Shown piece after piece: positions 26,015 to 36,990 of a stretch of DNA of 64,000 bases. Each line of letters opens with the position of its first letter. Within the stretch, counting starts at the first letter, position 1. Where the stretch lies: positions 7,152,001-7,216,000 of the forward strand of contig NC_065878.1 of assembly GCF_933775445.1 (NCBI RefSeq), in the 5' to 3' direction. This stretch comes from Argentina anserina (Eukaryota; Streptophyta; Magnoliopsida; Rosales; Rosaceae). The position numbers were made by a program, and so were the translations under genes. The notes beneath the pieces were generated by a model. That model searched no databases and was not told where the DNA came from. It saw only the letters and a list, made by a program, of their open reading frames with translations.

Positions 26015-26231
26015 TGTTGGAGAAGGAATGAAACAAGAATAATAACAACGTAATGGAACATAACGTAACTATTTATTGATTGATAATGGGGCCTATATAT
26101 ATGCATTACATAACCACAATCCCGTAGGATTCGGAGTCCTAATCTATTACAAAGATGCGAATCTATCTCTAACATGAAACCTAATAAGGCTAAAACACAC
26201 AGAAAGGTAAAATATTAATTCTCCCGAAACA
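26015..26231 (-). repeat. Copia 5' LTR (right copy)
   Basis: 217 bp. On the minus strand it starts TGTTTCGGGAG and ends CTTCTCCAACA, followed by the primer-binding-like CGTTATCAGCAC. A TATATATA stretch near 26093-26100 may be its promoter. Confidence 0.9.
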
Positions 26232-26236
26232 AAAAT

Positions 26237-27169
26237 AACAATCTCAAACCAACAAACTCAGAGTGTAACAACATACCTAAAATATTATGACCACTCTTTT
26301 GGTGAAAAGACGTGTCTAAAAAGAAAGATTATTACAACCTTGTGAAATTATATATATGTATACCATATTTTAGCAGTTAAACAAACCATCATTATTCATG
26401 GATTAATGTCTCTATGCTATCAACTTTCATGCGATTATTGTATCAAATAGAACTATAAATCATGATACTGTTTGAAAGTGGACTGTAATTTTTTTAAATT
26501 GCCTCATAAACTGGTATCTTTTTCTACTGTGCAATAATTTGATTGCAGCCAAATTCAAAAAACACAGGTTCCAATTATATATTAAATGTTCAGTGAGAGT
26601 ATCCTAAATCTTCCCAAAATTTAGCACCCCTGAATTCATTTTCATATCAGTAAAAAGAAAAAAGAATTGAAGAAAAATTTATGAGAGTTTGCAATTTAAC
26701 GATAAAATTGAATACACCAAAAAAACATGCAGCTACGGAGATAAAACGAAAGATTAGCCAAGTTTCGAAGGACTTACATGGATTCAATAACACTGCTGAT
26801 GAGGAGCCTAATTCCAGATTATCAAAGTTTAGGAGCGAGTTAATTATCCCGATTGAAAGTCAATCAATCAAAGAAAGGTGACCGAATTGCAACTCCAAAT
26901 CTGAATTAAAATCCCAAATAACTTTCACAGGCATATCAATCAAATGAACATAAGGAGCTCAAACCCTTGACGCTAGTTTATAGAGCCAAATAAAACGATA
27001 ATAGCAGAGAGATACATATAAGAGAGCGCCGAAAAGTTTTCAATAGGATAAAAGTGGCATGAACAGTAACTCCCAAACTTAAAAATTAGTATATACTAAA
27101 TGTCTACAACTCTATATTACAAACCCCTTCTTAGTTCTTACACACAGAAATACCAATTCCCTTACGAAA
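26237..27169. other. Upstream region of the methyltransferase-like gene
   Basis: AT-rich; no supported gene. A 66-codon plus frame at 26681-26881 has no family I recognise. Promoter and 5' UTR of the next gene must lie in the right half, but no clear TATA box stands out. Confidence 0.4.
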
Positions 27170-28537
27170 ATGGCGATTGAGAGTACCACTTTCGAAACCA
27201 TACACCCTTGTCGTTTCACCACCTTCACTTTCCCAAACCCTTCTCCCTCCACCACCTCTCTCCTCCGCGTCGCCGTTCTCGACTCCCCTTCCCACCTCCT
27301 CCCCACCGCCGACCCTCCCAAAGTCGCCGCGATGCTCGTCCCCAAACACCGCCACTCCGACTGGATCTTCTCCACCCACTCCGGCCACCTCCAGCTCCTC
27401 CTCACCTCCCCCGAACCCATCGCCCGCCTCATTCTCGTCGGCGACACCTCTCCCCACTCTCCCCCAATCTTCCTCAGACACGACACGTCGTTTGACGACG
27501 ACGAAGAACTCGGGGTGAGCTTGAAGCCTCTCTTTCTTGCTCTGTCTCCTAAGCTTTGCTTCAAACACGGCATTCCCGACATACCCATTTTGAGATACGA
27601 GGATGGTCTGATCTCTAGTGTCGTGTTGGACAAGTGTGTCGGGTCTTTTGTCGGTGAAATGGTCGTCGAGGATGTCGAGATTGAATGTCGAGGTGGTCGG
27701 GAGTTCAGGAGGCGTTTGAGGTTTAAGAGAATGCCCAACTTGGTTCAGACTGAGGTTCGTATTGTTCCGAAACTCGGGTTTGGTTTGGATTCTGTCGGAA
27801 TTGGGCAAGCTGAGTTTAGTGTAGATGATAGTGTTTTAGTGCATCCTTATTTGGCTCCTATGGTGGCAAGTCTGAGCCTGGCTGCACCGTACATTGAGGG
27901 AAGGATTCGAAGTGGGGTAAGGCCGAAGGCTCTGTGTTTAGGAGTTGGGGGTGGAGCTCTGCTTGGTTTCTTGAGAACTCAATTGGGGTTTCAGGTTGTG
28001 GGTGTTGAAGCTGACGAGGAGGTGCTAAGGGTTTCTAGGCGGTATTTTGGACTGGCAGATCATGAGCATGTTAAAGTTTGTGTTGGAGATGCATTGGAGT
28101 TTATAGATAAACTAGCTAATACTTGTTGTAAGGTAGAGGAGGGTTGTGATTTGGGCAGTGGAAATGATGTTGATGCTAAGTTTGATGTGATTATTGTTGA
28201 TTTGGATGCAAGTGATGCTAGGGATGGTCTGATTGCTCCGCCGTTGGAGTTTGCTAGGAAGCATGTCCTTTTGTCAGCCAGATCAATTCTCTCGGATGAT
28301 GGGATTCTGGCTGTAAATGTTATTCCTTCAAGCACATCATTTTACAAGACATTGGTCCATGAGTTTCGAGATGTTTTTGATGAGTTATACGAAATAGATG
28401 TGGGAAATGGGGAACATTTTGTTCTTATTGCTGTGGCATCACCTCTCATGCCTTCTAGTGATTGTGAGAATTGTTTCCTCAACAAACTAGGGAAATCCAT
28501 ATCTGGGGAATACTTGACTTCCATAAAGAAGGTCTGA
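27170..28537 (+). CDS. METTL13-like / spermine-synthase-fold methyltransferase
   Basis: Intronless gene for 455 aa. The C-terminal half has the Rossmann methyltransferase motifs: LCLGVGGGALLGFL (255-268, SAM-binding glycine loop), VVGVEADEEVL (276-286, acidic ribose-binding residue), VCVGDALEF (303-311) and FDVIIVDLDASD (338-349). The layout, with this fold after a long N-terminal part of about 230 residues, matches the C-terminal half of METTL13-type proteins (eEF1A N-terminal methyltransferase family) and its short plant relatives. The N-terminal methyltransferase domain of full METTL13 is absent. The substrate is therefore unknown and protein methylation is only an inference. The first 350 bases are C-rich, so long shadow frames appear on both strands. 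The ATG at 27170 is the first in frame and follows a leader of normal composition. Confidence 0.85.
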   Translation: MAIESTTFETIHPCRFTTFTFPNPSPSTTSLLRVAVLDSPSHLLPTADPPKVAAMLVPKHRHSDWIFSTHSGHLQLLLTSPEPIARLILVGDTSPHSPPIFLRHDTSFDDDEELGVSLKPLFLALSPKLCFKHGIPDIPILRYEDGLISSVVLDKCVGSFVGEMVVEDVEIECRGGREFRRRLRFKRMPNLVQTEVRIVPKLGFGLDSVGIGQAEFSVDDSVLVHPYLAPMVASLSLAAPYIEGRIRSGVRPKALCLGVGGGALLGFLRTQLGFQVVGVEADEEVLRVSRRYFGLADHEHVKVCVGDALEFIDKLANTCCKVEEGCDLGSGNDVDAKFDVIIVDLDASDARDGLIAPPLEFARKHVLLSARSILSDDGILAVNVIPSSTSFYKTLVHEFRDVFDELYEIDVGNGEHFVLIAVASPLMPSSDCENCFLNKLGKSISGEYLTSIKKV

Positions 28538-31160
28538 GGTTCAATCCGTTGTCTGTGTGGGAAAGATATATAAACATAGAAGAGATTATTCATTGTTGAG
28601 TTAGGAAGGTAATGAAAGGAGGTGGGATGAACAGCCAAGATATTTGGAATAATTCTGTAAGTCCCAAAACTATATTAGTCCAGTTCTACAGGGATTGGGA
28701 GAGTGAAGATGAGGGAATAGGAAAACTCTTTGCCCCGCTAGTTCCTGTTCTCACTTCAATGTTTCCTCCATGTGTTTCTTTATGTCTAAATTACCATGGA
28801 GATGGAGGAATTAGTGGTGGATAGCATTTCTAGAGTGAAACATGCGCAAACAGTGTGCTTGGGAATGTAAACTGGAAGCAGTCTCTTGAGAAGAAACAGA
28901 CTTTAGGTATGCTTCAATGACCGTTTAGATTACATCCTACTTTTATGTGTAGTAGACTAGTAGGTTGAAGGGACAAAAAAAAAGAAAAAAAAGAAAAAGG
29001 AATGACAACGAAACAGAGAAACAAGTTTGGCTTTTGCAACTGCTGATTCAAATGAACTTATCCAGATATTGTAGAACTTTCATCTGCTTGCGATTGCTGT
29101 GAAAAAACATTCCAACATTTATGTGCTTCACGATTGTTTCAGATATTGGGATCTGATCTTATAATTATCTTTTTCAGGCTGATTGGAGTGAGGTGCTGGA
29201 CATTTCTTTTGTGAATAAAGGGAGTAGCTATGATCCAGGATGATTTGGACAGTAGCATTGGTCGCTGTCTTGAATGAGGAGCTGGCCAAGTAAATGGACT
29301 GTTTTTGCATTGTCAAGTGGCCAGAAGGTAATTAGACATAAGTCTTTATTTTATTTATTTACATTTTAACTTTTATCGTAGTGAGGTTTGGTTATCAAAT
29401 ACTCATAGGCACTTGCAGTGTTTACTGTGTGCCTGACCTTTTATTTGGTTATTTATCTAATGAACACCCGAGGAAGTGAAGATAATGATACATGTTTGGC
29501 TGGAAGGAGGGGAAAGTAGAGAACTAACATGGTGATATTGAAGTTTCTGAAAATTTTATGAATTAGCATTTGTATTTATTAACACAAGCTAAGTTTTGTT
29601 TTTGTGTCCATCTACCACGTGTTCACTGCTCAATTCAGATAAAAAATAAAAAATAATAAAGGACATAATCTTTGTTATTGTTCCCGTCATCATTTTAGGT
29701 TCCCTTCTTTTTGAAGGCTATCAACTTTCTCTTTTGATCTGCCCCTTTATTCCTTTACAGGGGAGTGAAATTCTGGGAGTAGTTCTGGTGGTTGTGTCAG
29801 AACTTCACAAAGACAACCTTTATGAAGCCATGAATTATGATTCAAGTTTTCAATGATTTGTGGGTTTGTGGATCTCCAAATCACCATTCATTTTGCATCC
29901 TATTCTTAATTGTGGCTTTATTATAATCTCGCTGTGGTCTGCAATAGATCTAGGATTTGAACCTCCATCCAACGACAGAAAGGACCTATGCTAGGTAGTA
30001 GTTCTGTGTCCTTATGTGCACATTGAGAGAAATCCAGGCATTAGGTTTCCAAGGGTAGTTGGAAAATCTATTTTTCAGGTATATTGTTGTCCTTCTGAGT
30101 TGTTGTTGTTGTCTCCTATTCAAAATAACACTTTTCTGGTTACTACATGTGTAGAATGGTATTTAGCTATTAAATTAAAATAGAAGTTTCTTACGATGTT
30201 AGTCTTGTTGTTACAGGAACCATTGTGTTAATTATGAGTTGCATAAGAGATTCAGGTATTAGGAGGGATCTAATTTATGCAATCCTGTTCAGATAAGAGG
30301 CTGATGGAAAATTGGGTGAAGATTTCAGCGGTTTTGAGGCTTCAACAATGGTTTGGGATTGAATATGGAGGCAGTTTTGGTTTTAAAGCAAAGAGTGAGG
30401 ATTAGGGAGTTATTGAACTGGACTCATTTTCTCCTGCTGTAAAGGTCACAAGGTAACAAATTAACTCAATTTCTGTTGTCGTTGCTCTATTTAACTTGTA
30501 CTTTATCAGTTAAAGTATATCATAGTGACTCTAATATTTGTAGAGCACCTGAAACTGATCTTAGTCTTGGAAAGAACACACATAACACTTGAAGGAAAAA
30601 GGGAGAGAAAGAATAAAGAATTAAAGGAGAAATATTAAAGTTCCACCACAGTTTCATGAATCATAGGTTCTGGTGATTGCATCTTACATTAATTAATAAA
30701 AAATGATTAATTGTTTGTGCATTTATATAGATTTATAATGTCGTTGACAAAATCTATTGTGAAAGTCCTACAAACTGTTTGGTATGCTCATTATTTACCG
30801 TTTTCTTATAACATCGGCTATTTTGAGCATGACTTACGAGTTATAATGATTTTGGATCTCATAACTACCATTCATTTGGCTAGTCTGCATAGCTTCTGAT
30901 TTTTTTACCATCTTTCTGAATTTTGGAATAGTAAAATTACTAGCCTAAGTCTAAGTTTGTTACAGGGCATGAAGGATTATGCACATGTTTCTTTAAAATT
31001 AAGAAGATATGGTAATGCACATGCTTCTTGTGTTGTTTGAATGATCTTTGATGAATGACTTACAAATTTATGATAAATTTGGACCTCTGAACTACAATTC
31101 AATTGCCAAGTATTCATTGTCAGTGACAATATATATAAACTTTCCTATGTTTTGAATAGT
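28538..31160. other. 3' region of the methyltransferase gene and intergenic DNA
   Basis: No further coding exon is recognisable. Three diverged copies of a 60-80 bp segment occur at about 29828-29905, 30828-30890 and 31045-31105. They share ATGATT or ATGATA, TTTGGATCTC and ACCATTCATTTGG-like words. No RNA fold is assigned to them. Confidence 0.4.
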
Positions 31161-31161
31161 G

Positions 31162-31554
31162 GTAGTGCAATTTGCCCCTAAACTCTAACTCTATACTTGG
31201 TCTGAAGATTAGTATAACAAGGATAATACATACAGATTTTTAAAATTAGAAGCATGTCGAAGTTTTGGAGTCGTAGTTGCTGTTGTCTTTGTATTTTTTT
31301 TTTGCTGGTTTCTTGGTTAAAGCTTGATGATATCTTGTTCACTGTTCTGTGTGTTCACCTTTCCAATGACTTCTAGTGATAGTGCAATTTACCCCTAAAG
31401 TCTAACTCTATCCTGGGTCTGAAGATTAGTATAACGAGGGTAATACATATGGAAATTAGAAGCATGCCGAAGTTTTGGTGGTTGCTGTTGTCTTTGATTT
31501 TTTGCTGGTTTCTTGTTCATTGTTCTCTGCATTCACTTTTTTAATGACTTGTTT
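31162..31554. repeat. Direct duplication, period about 217 bp
   Basis: TAGTGCAATTTGCCCCTAAA at 31163 recurs as TAGTGCAATTTACCCCTAAA at 31380. Homology continues through GGTCTGAAGATTAGTATAAC, GAAGCATG and TTGCTGTTGTCTTTG to about 31377 and 31554. There are several small deletions in the second copy. Confidence 0.8.
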
Positions 31555-32735
31555 GCTTTAACAAAATTTCAAATATTCAAGGGAAACATTACATTTCTGG
31601 GGGATAATCAGTTTTTCTGGATCTAGTTTTCGGCCTGTTTAAGTAGCTGGATTGGGCTGGTCAGCTAGTAATCTGGCAAGAATATATAGTATCTTCTATA
31701 GCGCAACAGGATTTTTTTTTTAATCTACAAACATGGGTAGTGCGTTGCAATCCATGTGCCATGTATATTCAGGCCCTTCTTACTTAGCACTGTCAGATCA
31801 AGTCTTATTTGATTTTTCCTGTAGTTTTCCCTATGGATAGACCATGTGGAGTTCTGAAGGATCTTTTGAAATCTCAATTCTAGCACAAAGCCATTTCAGT
31901 TATAAAATATAACTTATATAAGATGGAATTTGGTTTGTAGATGGAAAGAGTGAGGAGGCGAGGGCGATTTGACTGGGTAAAAGCACTTCATAGGTGATAT
32001 CCTTGGGAGACACTCCTTGTGGCAATTTGTGATCAACAGCATGGGACGGCTAAGCCACTGTATAAAGATAGTTCTGAGTTCTGACATCCTCTTTAGACTG
32101 CTGCAAATTTGTACTGGGGAATGAGGAGTTTTTGAGATCCGGGGAAGTGGTTGGAAGAGTCGTCTATGGGATGCTGTGTCCTAGATACTTAGGCTACTGT
32201 TTTGCCTGTGCCGTTTTAAGATAGAATGGTTTGGGTGTTTCCTGGACACTTCAATATTTGTGCAGTTTGATGAAATAAATTTTGTTTTTTCTAGGATGAT
32301 AAAAGGTTGAAATGTATGCTTGTCAAGAAATGTCTGTAATTCTGTATAGTCAAACTAGGAGTTTTCTATCGAATTAATTTGACACCAATCAAACCTGAGT
32401 TGAAAAAATAAGTGATTTAGGGGAAATTATGTTCATATAAGTAGGATGATTTGAACTGATTTTAAGGTTTTAAATTGTCGAGCATACATACAATTCCTCA
32501 AAATTAGACAAAGAAATGGCATCTTGTTAGTGAATGAATATGCCAGTTCCAGAAAGAACATGCGATAAATGACTAACAGTTTAGTTTCATTGGAAAACAT
32601 AGAAAGTAAAAGTAATCAAGACCATTTATACAGTAAATATCAGTAGTCTTCAATATCATATATATTGTATAATTCCACATACATACATAGACACACACTC
32701 GTATACAACAATACATAAGCAACAATCCGAACAAA

Positions 32736-33296
32736 CTAAGCATCAGACCAGGTGATATCCAAGCCACCCCAGTTGCCCTCAGATACGCCTAAAGCTTTCC
32801 AGACAGCCTTCGAGGCATCGACAATGTTGTTTGGACAAGGAGGCTGATAATCGTGGTCTGCATCACATCCCTCAGTAGAGTCACACTCATCCACCACCAT
32901 GGCCACCACGCTACGCCCATTACCATTAATTCTGATGTTGTTAAGGCACCTTGATCCACCATTGTACCATCCGGTGGATAATGCAACAACCGGAGTGTTG
33001 TCATTGTGGTACTTGCCGTCACATTCGGATGGGCCTCCTCCGTCACCACCTGCCTCAAAGCTGTTGAGAGTGAGATATGCACGAGTGTTACCCGACGTTG
33101 GTGGTGAGCAAGTGTAGGTTGGGTACATTTTTCCAGCTTTACAGCAGTCAGAGTCATCCTCCGTGTTACATTGTCCAGGAGGGGGCTTCCTTCCTCTGAT
33201 TCTTCCGCTTGGACGACATTGTTGAGCTTCACTGACCAAGCAAATTCCTAAAAGAAGAATGACTAGAACAGACCCTTTTGAGAAGTAACAAGCCAT
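32736..33296 (-). CDS. Kiwellin / ripening-related protein, copy 2
   Basis: Single-exon, 186 aa. It has the same design as copy 1: a 24-residue signal peptide ending SEA, a mature start QQCRPSG, ten cysteines at the same positions and the barwin-like kiwellin core. Against copy 3 the mature part differs only at residue 174 (Gly for Asp, in VSEGNWGG). The upstream in-frame ATG at 33362 lies between the TATA box and the likely initiation site, so the start at 33296 is preferred. Expected to act outside the cell in defence or fruit/tissue ripening, by analogy with the family. Confidence 0.93.
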   Translation of the reverse strand: MACYFSKGSVLVILLLGICLVSEAQQCRPSGRIRGRKPPPGQCNTEDDSDCCKAGKMYPTYTCSPPTSGNTRAYLTLNSFEAGGDGGGPSECDGKYHNDNTPVVALSTGWYNGGSRCLNNIRINGNGRSVVAMVVDECDSTEGCDADHDYQPPCPNNIVDASKAVWKALGVSEGNWGGLDITWSDA

Positions 33297-33374
33297 TTTC
33301 TCTCTGTTTGTTTTTCCTCTATATCTCTTTGCTTTTAGTTGTAGATTGATGCATGAAAGCAATTGAGGCTAGGT

Positions 33375-33381
33375 TTTTATA
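33375..33381 (-). promoter_or_regulatory. TATA box of kiwellin copy 2
   Basis: TATAAAA on the minus strand, about 80 bases before the ATG, aligned with the same element in copies 1 and 3. Confidence 0.65.
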
Positions 33382-33740
33382 GATTTCAGAATACCAGAAG
33401 ATACCAATGAAAAGTGTTTTGCTATCCAGTTGGTATGGCACTCCATCAGTGTAGGAAAGACCCTAATAGTAATTTTTTTTCTGTGAATACTCAAGACAAC
33501 AATAGTGAGGTTTAACATCAGGTCTGTCACATCCTTTGAATGATGTAATGGAACCCTATTGTATTTTCAAAGAATTGCTCTTGTTTTGTTTTCATCTAAA
33601 TGTGACATCTGCTTTATTTCGTGCTTACAAAAATATTGTCGCCTGAACTTTTTCATTTAATTAATCACAGTTGAAACAGATGCCTAGTTATGCTCTTTGT
33701 TAACTTATTCCTCGCCTGTCTTGGCCTTCACGTTAGTCTA

Positions 33741-34800
33741 CACCCTTCTTGGTCTTTGAAACAATGGGAGATATAGTATTGATGAGGTTCCTGTAGCTTG
33801 CGGTTTAGCCAGAATTGCATCAACATAACTAATTTCATAAAATTGAATCAATATTGGTGGTTTTTAATCATTTCGAAGTTAACTTCTTTAATTAATGAGA
33901 TCAAGTGAATCGACTGTGTATGCAGGTCTGCTAATCTCCATAATGACTGATGAAATGAAAGTTTACGAGTTTGGACCAGTGTGGCTTCCTCATTGTGTTG
34001 ATAAAGATTTTAGATCATCAGTTTAGTTGTGGATATAGTACTCCTTGAATTCTGGTTGCTTGACCGAGGAGGATGGAAGCATTTGTATCCATACTCGATG
34101 TAATCTTCATTTTCATAAATGAACCTTTCAATAACAGATAATAATAAAAAGTATATTATAGTAAGATCTGTAGAAACAAATCTAATAGTTACTGCATATG
34201 CTAGTGAGAAAGTATATTATAGTAAGATTTGTAGAAACAAAAGGACCAAATTTTAGTTCTAGTTGTCAAAACATGGCCTTATATATTCTGAGTTGAAGAC
34301 CGATGGAGGTGATCGGTGTGGAGGGATTTGTCCTGCAAATGTGCTTCAAATTTCTTGAGCAGAAATTCTATGAAAGTAAATAACTAAATATGTGAAGAAG
34401 AAAAGAACAGTGAGGACATGACTTGTCAGGACGAAAATTTATTGGGACATTGTTCACATTCCGGTCATGTTCTTCTTTACAATCTTTTGTTAACTTCATT
34501 AGAAAAATTCCATTTCATATCAAATTTGATGTCAAAAGTTAAGTTTGAGCAGATACATCAAGAATTGGTTTTAGCAATCAGAGTTTCCAAAAAACATAAA
34601 CCATGAATGCATCTCTAATTAGGTTGAGGCTGGTTTCATTAATAAAAGCATCTTTGGAGTTTGGAGTAATCTATACAGTAATTAGTGATCTTAACAAGTA
34701 ATTTGATATTCAAAACCAGCTACCTAGCTAGCTGTTTCATATTCTATATATAGCCTAGTTAGGATCCAACTTCTTCAAACCACTGTAAACCCAAAAGCCA
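33741..34800. other. Intergenic DNA between kiwellin copies
   Basis: No gene seen. AGTATATTATAGTAAGATYTGTAGAAACAAA occurs twice at about 34150-34240, a short direct repeat. The last 100 bases lead into the kiwellin fragment and contain a TATATATAG patch at 34745-34753. Confidence 0.5.
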
Positions 34801-34803
34801 AAA

Positions 34804-34932
34804 GAGTGTGAAGAACATGATCAGCCTCCATGCACTCACAACATTGCTGAAGCATCCAAAGCTGTTTGGAACGCCTTGGCAGACAAGAAAGGTGACTGGG
34901 GTGAAGTGCAGGTATTCTGGTCTGGTGCCTGA
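34804..34932 (+). pseudogene. Kiwellin C-terminal fragment, inverted
   Basis: The plus strand reads CEEHDQPPCTHNIAEASKAV and continues to a GDWGEVQVFWSGA end and a TGA at 34930-34932. It aligns with the last 45 residues of the intact kiwellins ([23 protein letters not shown] to ITWSDA), keeping the PPC cysteine and the NNI/HNI-(V/A)-(D/E)-ASKAVW block. It has about half the residues changed elsewhere. No signal peptide or barrel core lies upstream, so it is a relic. It is opposite in orientation to the flanking copies 2 and 3 and clearly older than them. Confidence 0.85.
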
Positions 34933-35963
34933 TTGAGCGACTGCCTCTATATTGTTATACAAATAGAGTGAAGGTTCGTAGAATTATTAGAATGACATGT
35001 TGCTGCTCCTACATTTGCGTTATACATGGGAAAGAAATAACAGTAAGGACTTCAAGGACAATAACATGGCAAGTGCATTGCAATCTTTAACTACAAATAT
35101 GTTTTTATTTTCTTTTCCAAGTAGTTCTACCTCATTGGCAGACCATTAGTAGTTTTGAAGGAACTGTTGAATTCATTCCAACTGAAAGGAATTGCATTTA
35201 CAGAAAGAGAGCTTGGTTGGGATTTGATGGCTAGATGGAACTCATGAAAGGAGAGAGGAGGTGAGACAATCTGACTAGGTAATGAAGAAAAAATATTTCT
35301 TCTGGAATTTTGCTATCAGCACTTCAGCAGCATGGGATGGCTGAGAACAGATGGCTGAAAATCTCATGTGCTGCAAGTTTGTATTGGGGAATGAGGAGAA
35401 AATGAATTTGGGAACGTGGTTCGAGTTGTCTATGCAGCGCAGGGCCTTGTTAGGACGGAATGGTTTCAGTGTTACCAGTAAACTTTCAATATGTTGAAGA
35501 TATCATTTTGGTCGGAATCCGATTATATGTCCTTTCAAGTTATTTAAGTTCAATTTTATTGCAACAGATGAAATAGTTTCTAGAGAAAGCTGATATTGTG
35601 TTCTTCTGAGTTTTTTTTTTAATCAGAAATGCTGCTGAGGCTGTAAAACAGTTAGAGCTGGCAATACTCAAAGCAGAAGAGATGTTAAATTGACACTAGC
35701 TAGGCAAATTTGAGTTTGAAAAAACAAAATATAATGTTCTGGGGTAAGAGATTGGATTATCGAGCATTGCATGCTTACAAATCCTCAGATTATTTAGATA
35801 AGTTAGTATGTTCACATAAACAGAAGTCTTCTGTATTAACTTTTTGTAACATGCTTATCATAAAATTACACATACATAGACACAAGTAGACGACCATACA
35901 AGCAAACATGAAACTGTAGAGAAGAAACAAAACAAGCAACAATCCGGACAAACTGTACTGTAA

Positions 35964-36524
35964 CTAAGCATCAGACCAGGTGATATCCAAGCCACCCCAG
36001 TTGTCCTCAGATACGCCTAAGGCTTTCCAGACGGCCTTTGAGGCATCAACAATGTTGTTTGGACAAGGAGGCTGGTAATCATGGTCTGCATCACATCCTT
36101 CAGTAGAGTCACACTCATCCACCACCATGGCCACCACGCTACGCCCATTACCGTTAATTCTGATGTTGTTAAGGCACCTTGATCCACCATTGTACCATCC
36201 GGTGGATAATGCAACAACCGGAGTGTTGTCATTGTGATACTTGCCGTCACATTCGGATGGGCCTCCTCCGTCACCACCTGCCTCAAAGCTGTTAAGAGTG
36301 AGATATGCCCGAGTGTTACCGGATGTTGGTGGTGAGCAAGTGTATGTTGGGTACATTTTTCCAGCTTTACAGCAGTCAGAGTCATCCTCTGTGTTACATT
36401 GTCCAGGAGGGGGTTTCCTTCCTCTGATTCTTCCACTCGGACGACATTGTTGAGCTTCACTAACGAAGCAAATTGCTAGAAGAAGAATGACTAGAATACA
36501 CCCTTTTGAGATGAAGCAAGTCAT
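35964..36524 (-). CDS. Kiwellin / ripening-related protein, copy 3
   Basis: Single-exon, 186 aa. The signal peptide ([20 protein letters not shown]) differs from those of copies 1 and 2 at several positions. The mature protein matches them except at residue 62 (versus copy 1) and residue 174 (versus copy 2). All ten mature cysteines are present. Here the reading frame opens exactly at this ATG, which confirms the start chosen for the other two copies. Confidence 0.93.
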   Translation of the reverse strand: MTCFISKGCILVILLLAICFVSEAQQCRPSGRIRGRKPPPGQCNTEDDSDCCKAGKMYPTYTCSPPTSGNTRAYLTLNSFEAGGDGGGPSECDGKYHNDNTPVVALSTGWYNGGSRCLNNIRINGNGRSVVAMVVDECDSTEGCDADHDYQPPCPNNIVDASKAVWKALGVSEDNWGGLDITWSDA

Positions 36525-36603
36525 TCTCTCTTTCTTTGCTTTTGCGTTTAGTTCTCTTTGCTTGTAGCTGTTGATTTATGCATGGAAGCAACTGAGGCTA
36601 GGC

Positions 36604-36610
36604 TTTTATA
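36604..36610 (-). promoter_or_regulatory. TATA box of kiwellin copy 3
   Basis: TATAAAA on the minus strand, about 80 bases before the ATG. The surrounding CTCTGAAATCTATAAAAGCC region is shared with the other copies. Confidence 0.65.
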
Positions 36611-36990
36611 GATTTCAGAGTACCAGAAGATACCAATCAAAAGTTCAACATACCTTATGCTATCCAGTTGGTATGGCACTCCATCAATATAACTAATTAG
36701 AACCCAACTGTAAGTCTGTAACTATGTTATCACGAGAAAAAAAAGGTCTGTAACTATGTTGTGACTTAAGATTACAGTAATGAGATTTAACATCAGGATA
36801 CTGTTACTGCTTTTGAATAAGCTGTTTTAATTTCCCTTTTCTTTTCAAAGCATTGCTCTTGTTTTGTCTACATGTAAATGTGACATCTGCTTTTGTTTTC
36901 ATAGTGATAATAATGTCGTCTGATTGCACCATCTATTGAAAGTTGAAGCAAAAGCCCTGTTATGGTCGTTGTTAACTTATTCCTTCGGCT

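Larger units (their letters stand above)
17132..26231 (-). mobile_element. Copia LTR retrotransposon, old, with nested insert
   Basis: A 9.1-kb element on the minus strand is bounded by two 217-bp LTRs and a 5-bp target duplication AAAAT (17127-17131 and 26232-26236). Next to the 5' LTR (right end) the minus strand continues CGTTATCAGCAC, the expected primer-binding position. Next to the 3' LTR (left end) AAAGGGGAG is the polypurine tract. Integrase fragments lie at 19.6-20.65 kb. Gag and RT are too decayed to delimit. It is longer than a usual 5-kb Copia partly because of a foreign segment at about 23.24-25.55 kb. GC-rich leader-like DNA flanks that segment (22.9-23.2 and 25.55-25.98 kb). 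The LTRs differ at roughly 25 positions by eye, with no indels, so the insertion is old. Confidence 0.9.
31731..33740. repeat. Segmental duplication, block A (with kiwellin 2)
   Basis: Homologous with 35064-36990. Shared landmarks are AGTGCRTTGCAATC at the left edge, then GCATGGGA-GGCT, ACTGGGGAATGAGGAG or ATTGGGGAATGAGGAG, the kiwellin gene, and TGCTCTTGTTTTGT with AAATGTGACATCTGCTTT upstream of the gene. The unit of about 2 kb therefore carried the 3' flank, gene and promoter together. Confidence 0.75.
35064..36990. repeat. Segmental duplication, block B (with kiwellin 3)
   Basis: Counterpart of 31731-33740, in the same orientation and offset by about 3.25 kb. Identity is highest over the kiwellin coding sequence and lower, with indels, in the flanks. 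Confidence 0.75.

Noticed and set aside
27112..27808. Two long minus-strand frames (208 and 225 codons) and two C-rich plus frames at the start of the methyltransferase gene
   Set aside because: They are shadows caused by the GC-rich, stop-poor beginning of the real gene, and have Arg/Gly/Pro-biased composition without motifs.
34759..34962. 67-codon minus frame between kiwellin copies
   Set aside because: Shadow of the inverted kiwellin fragment on the plus strand.
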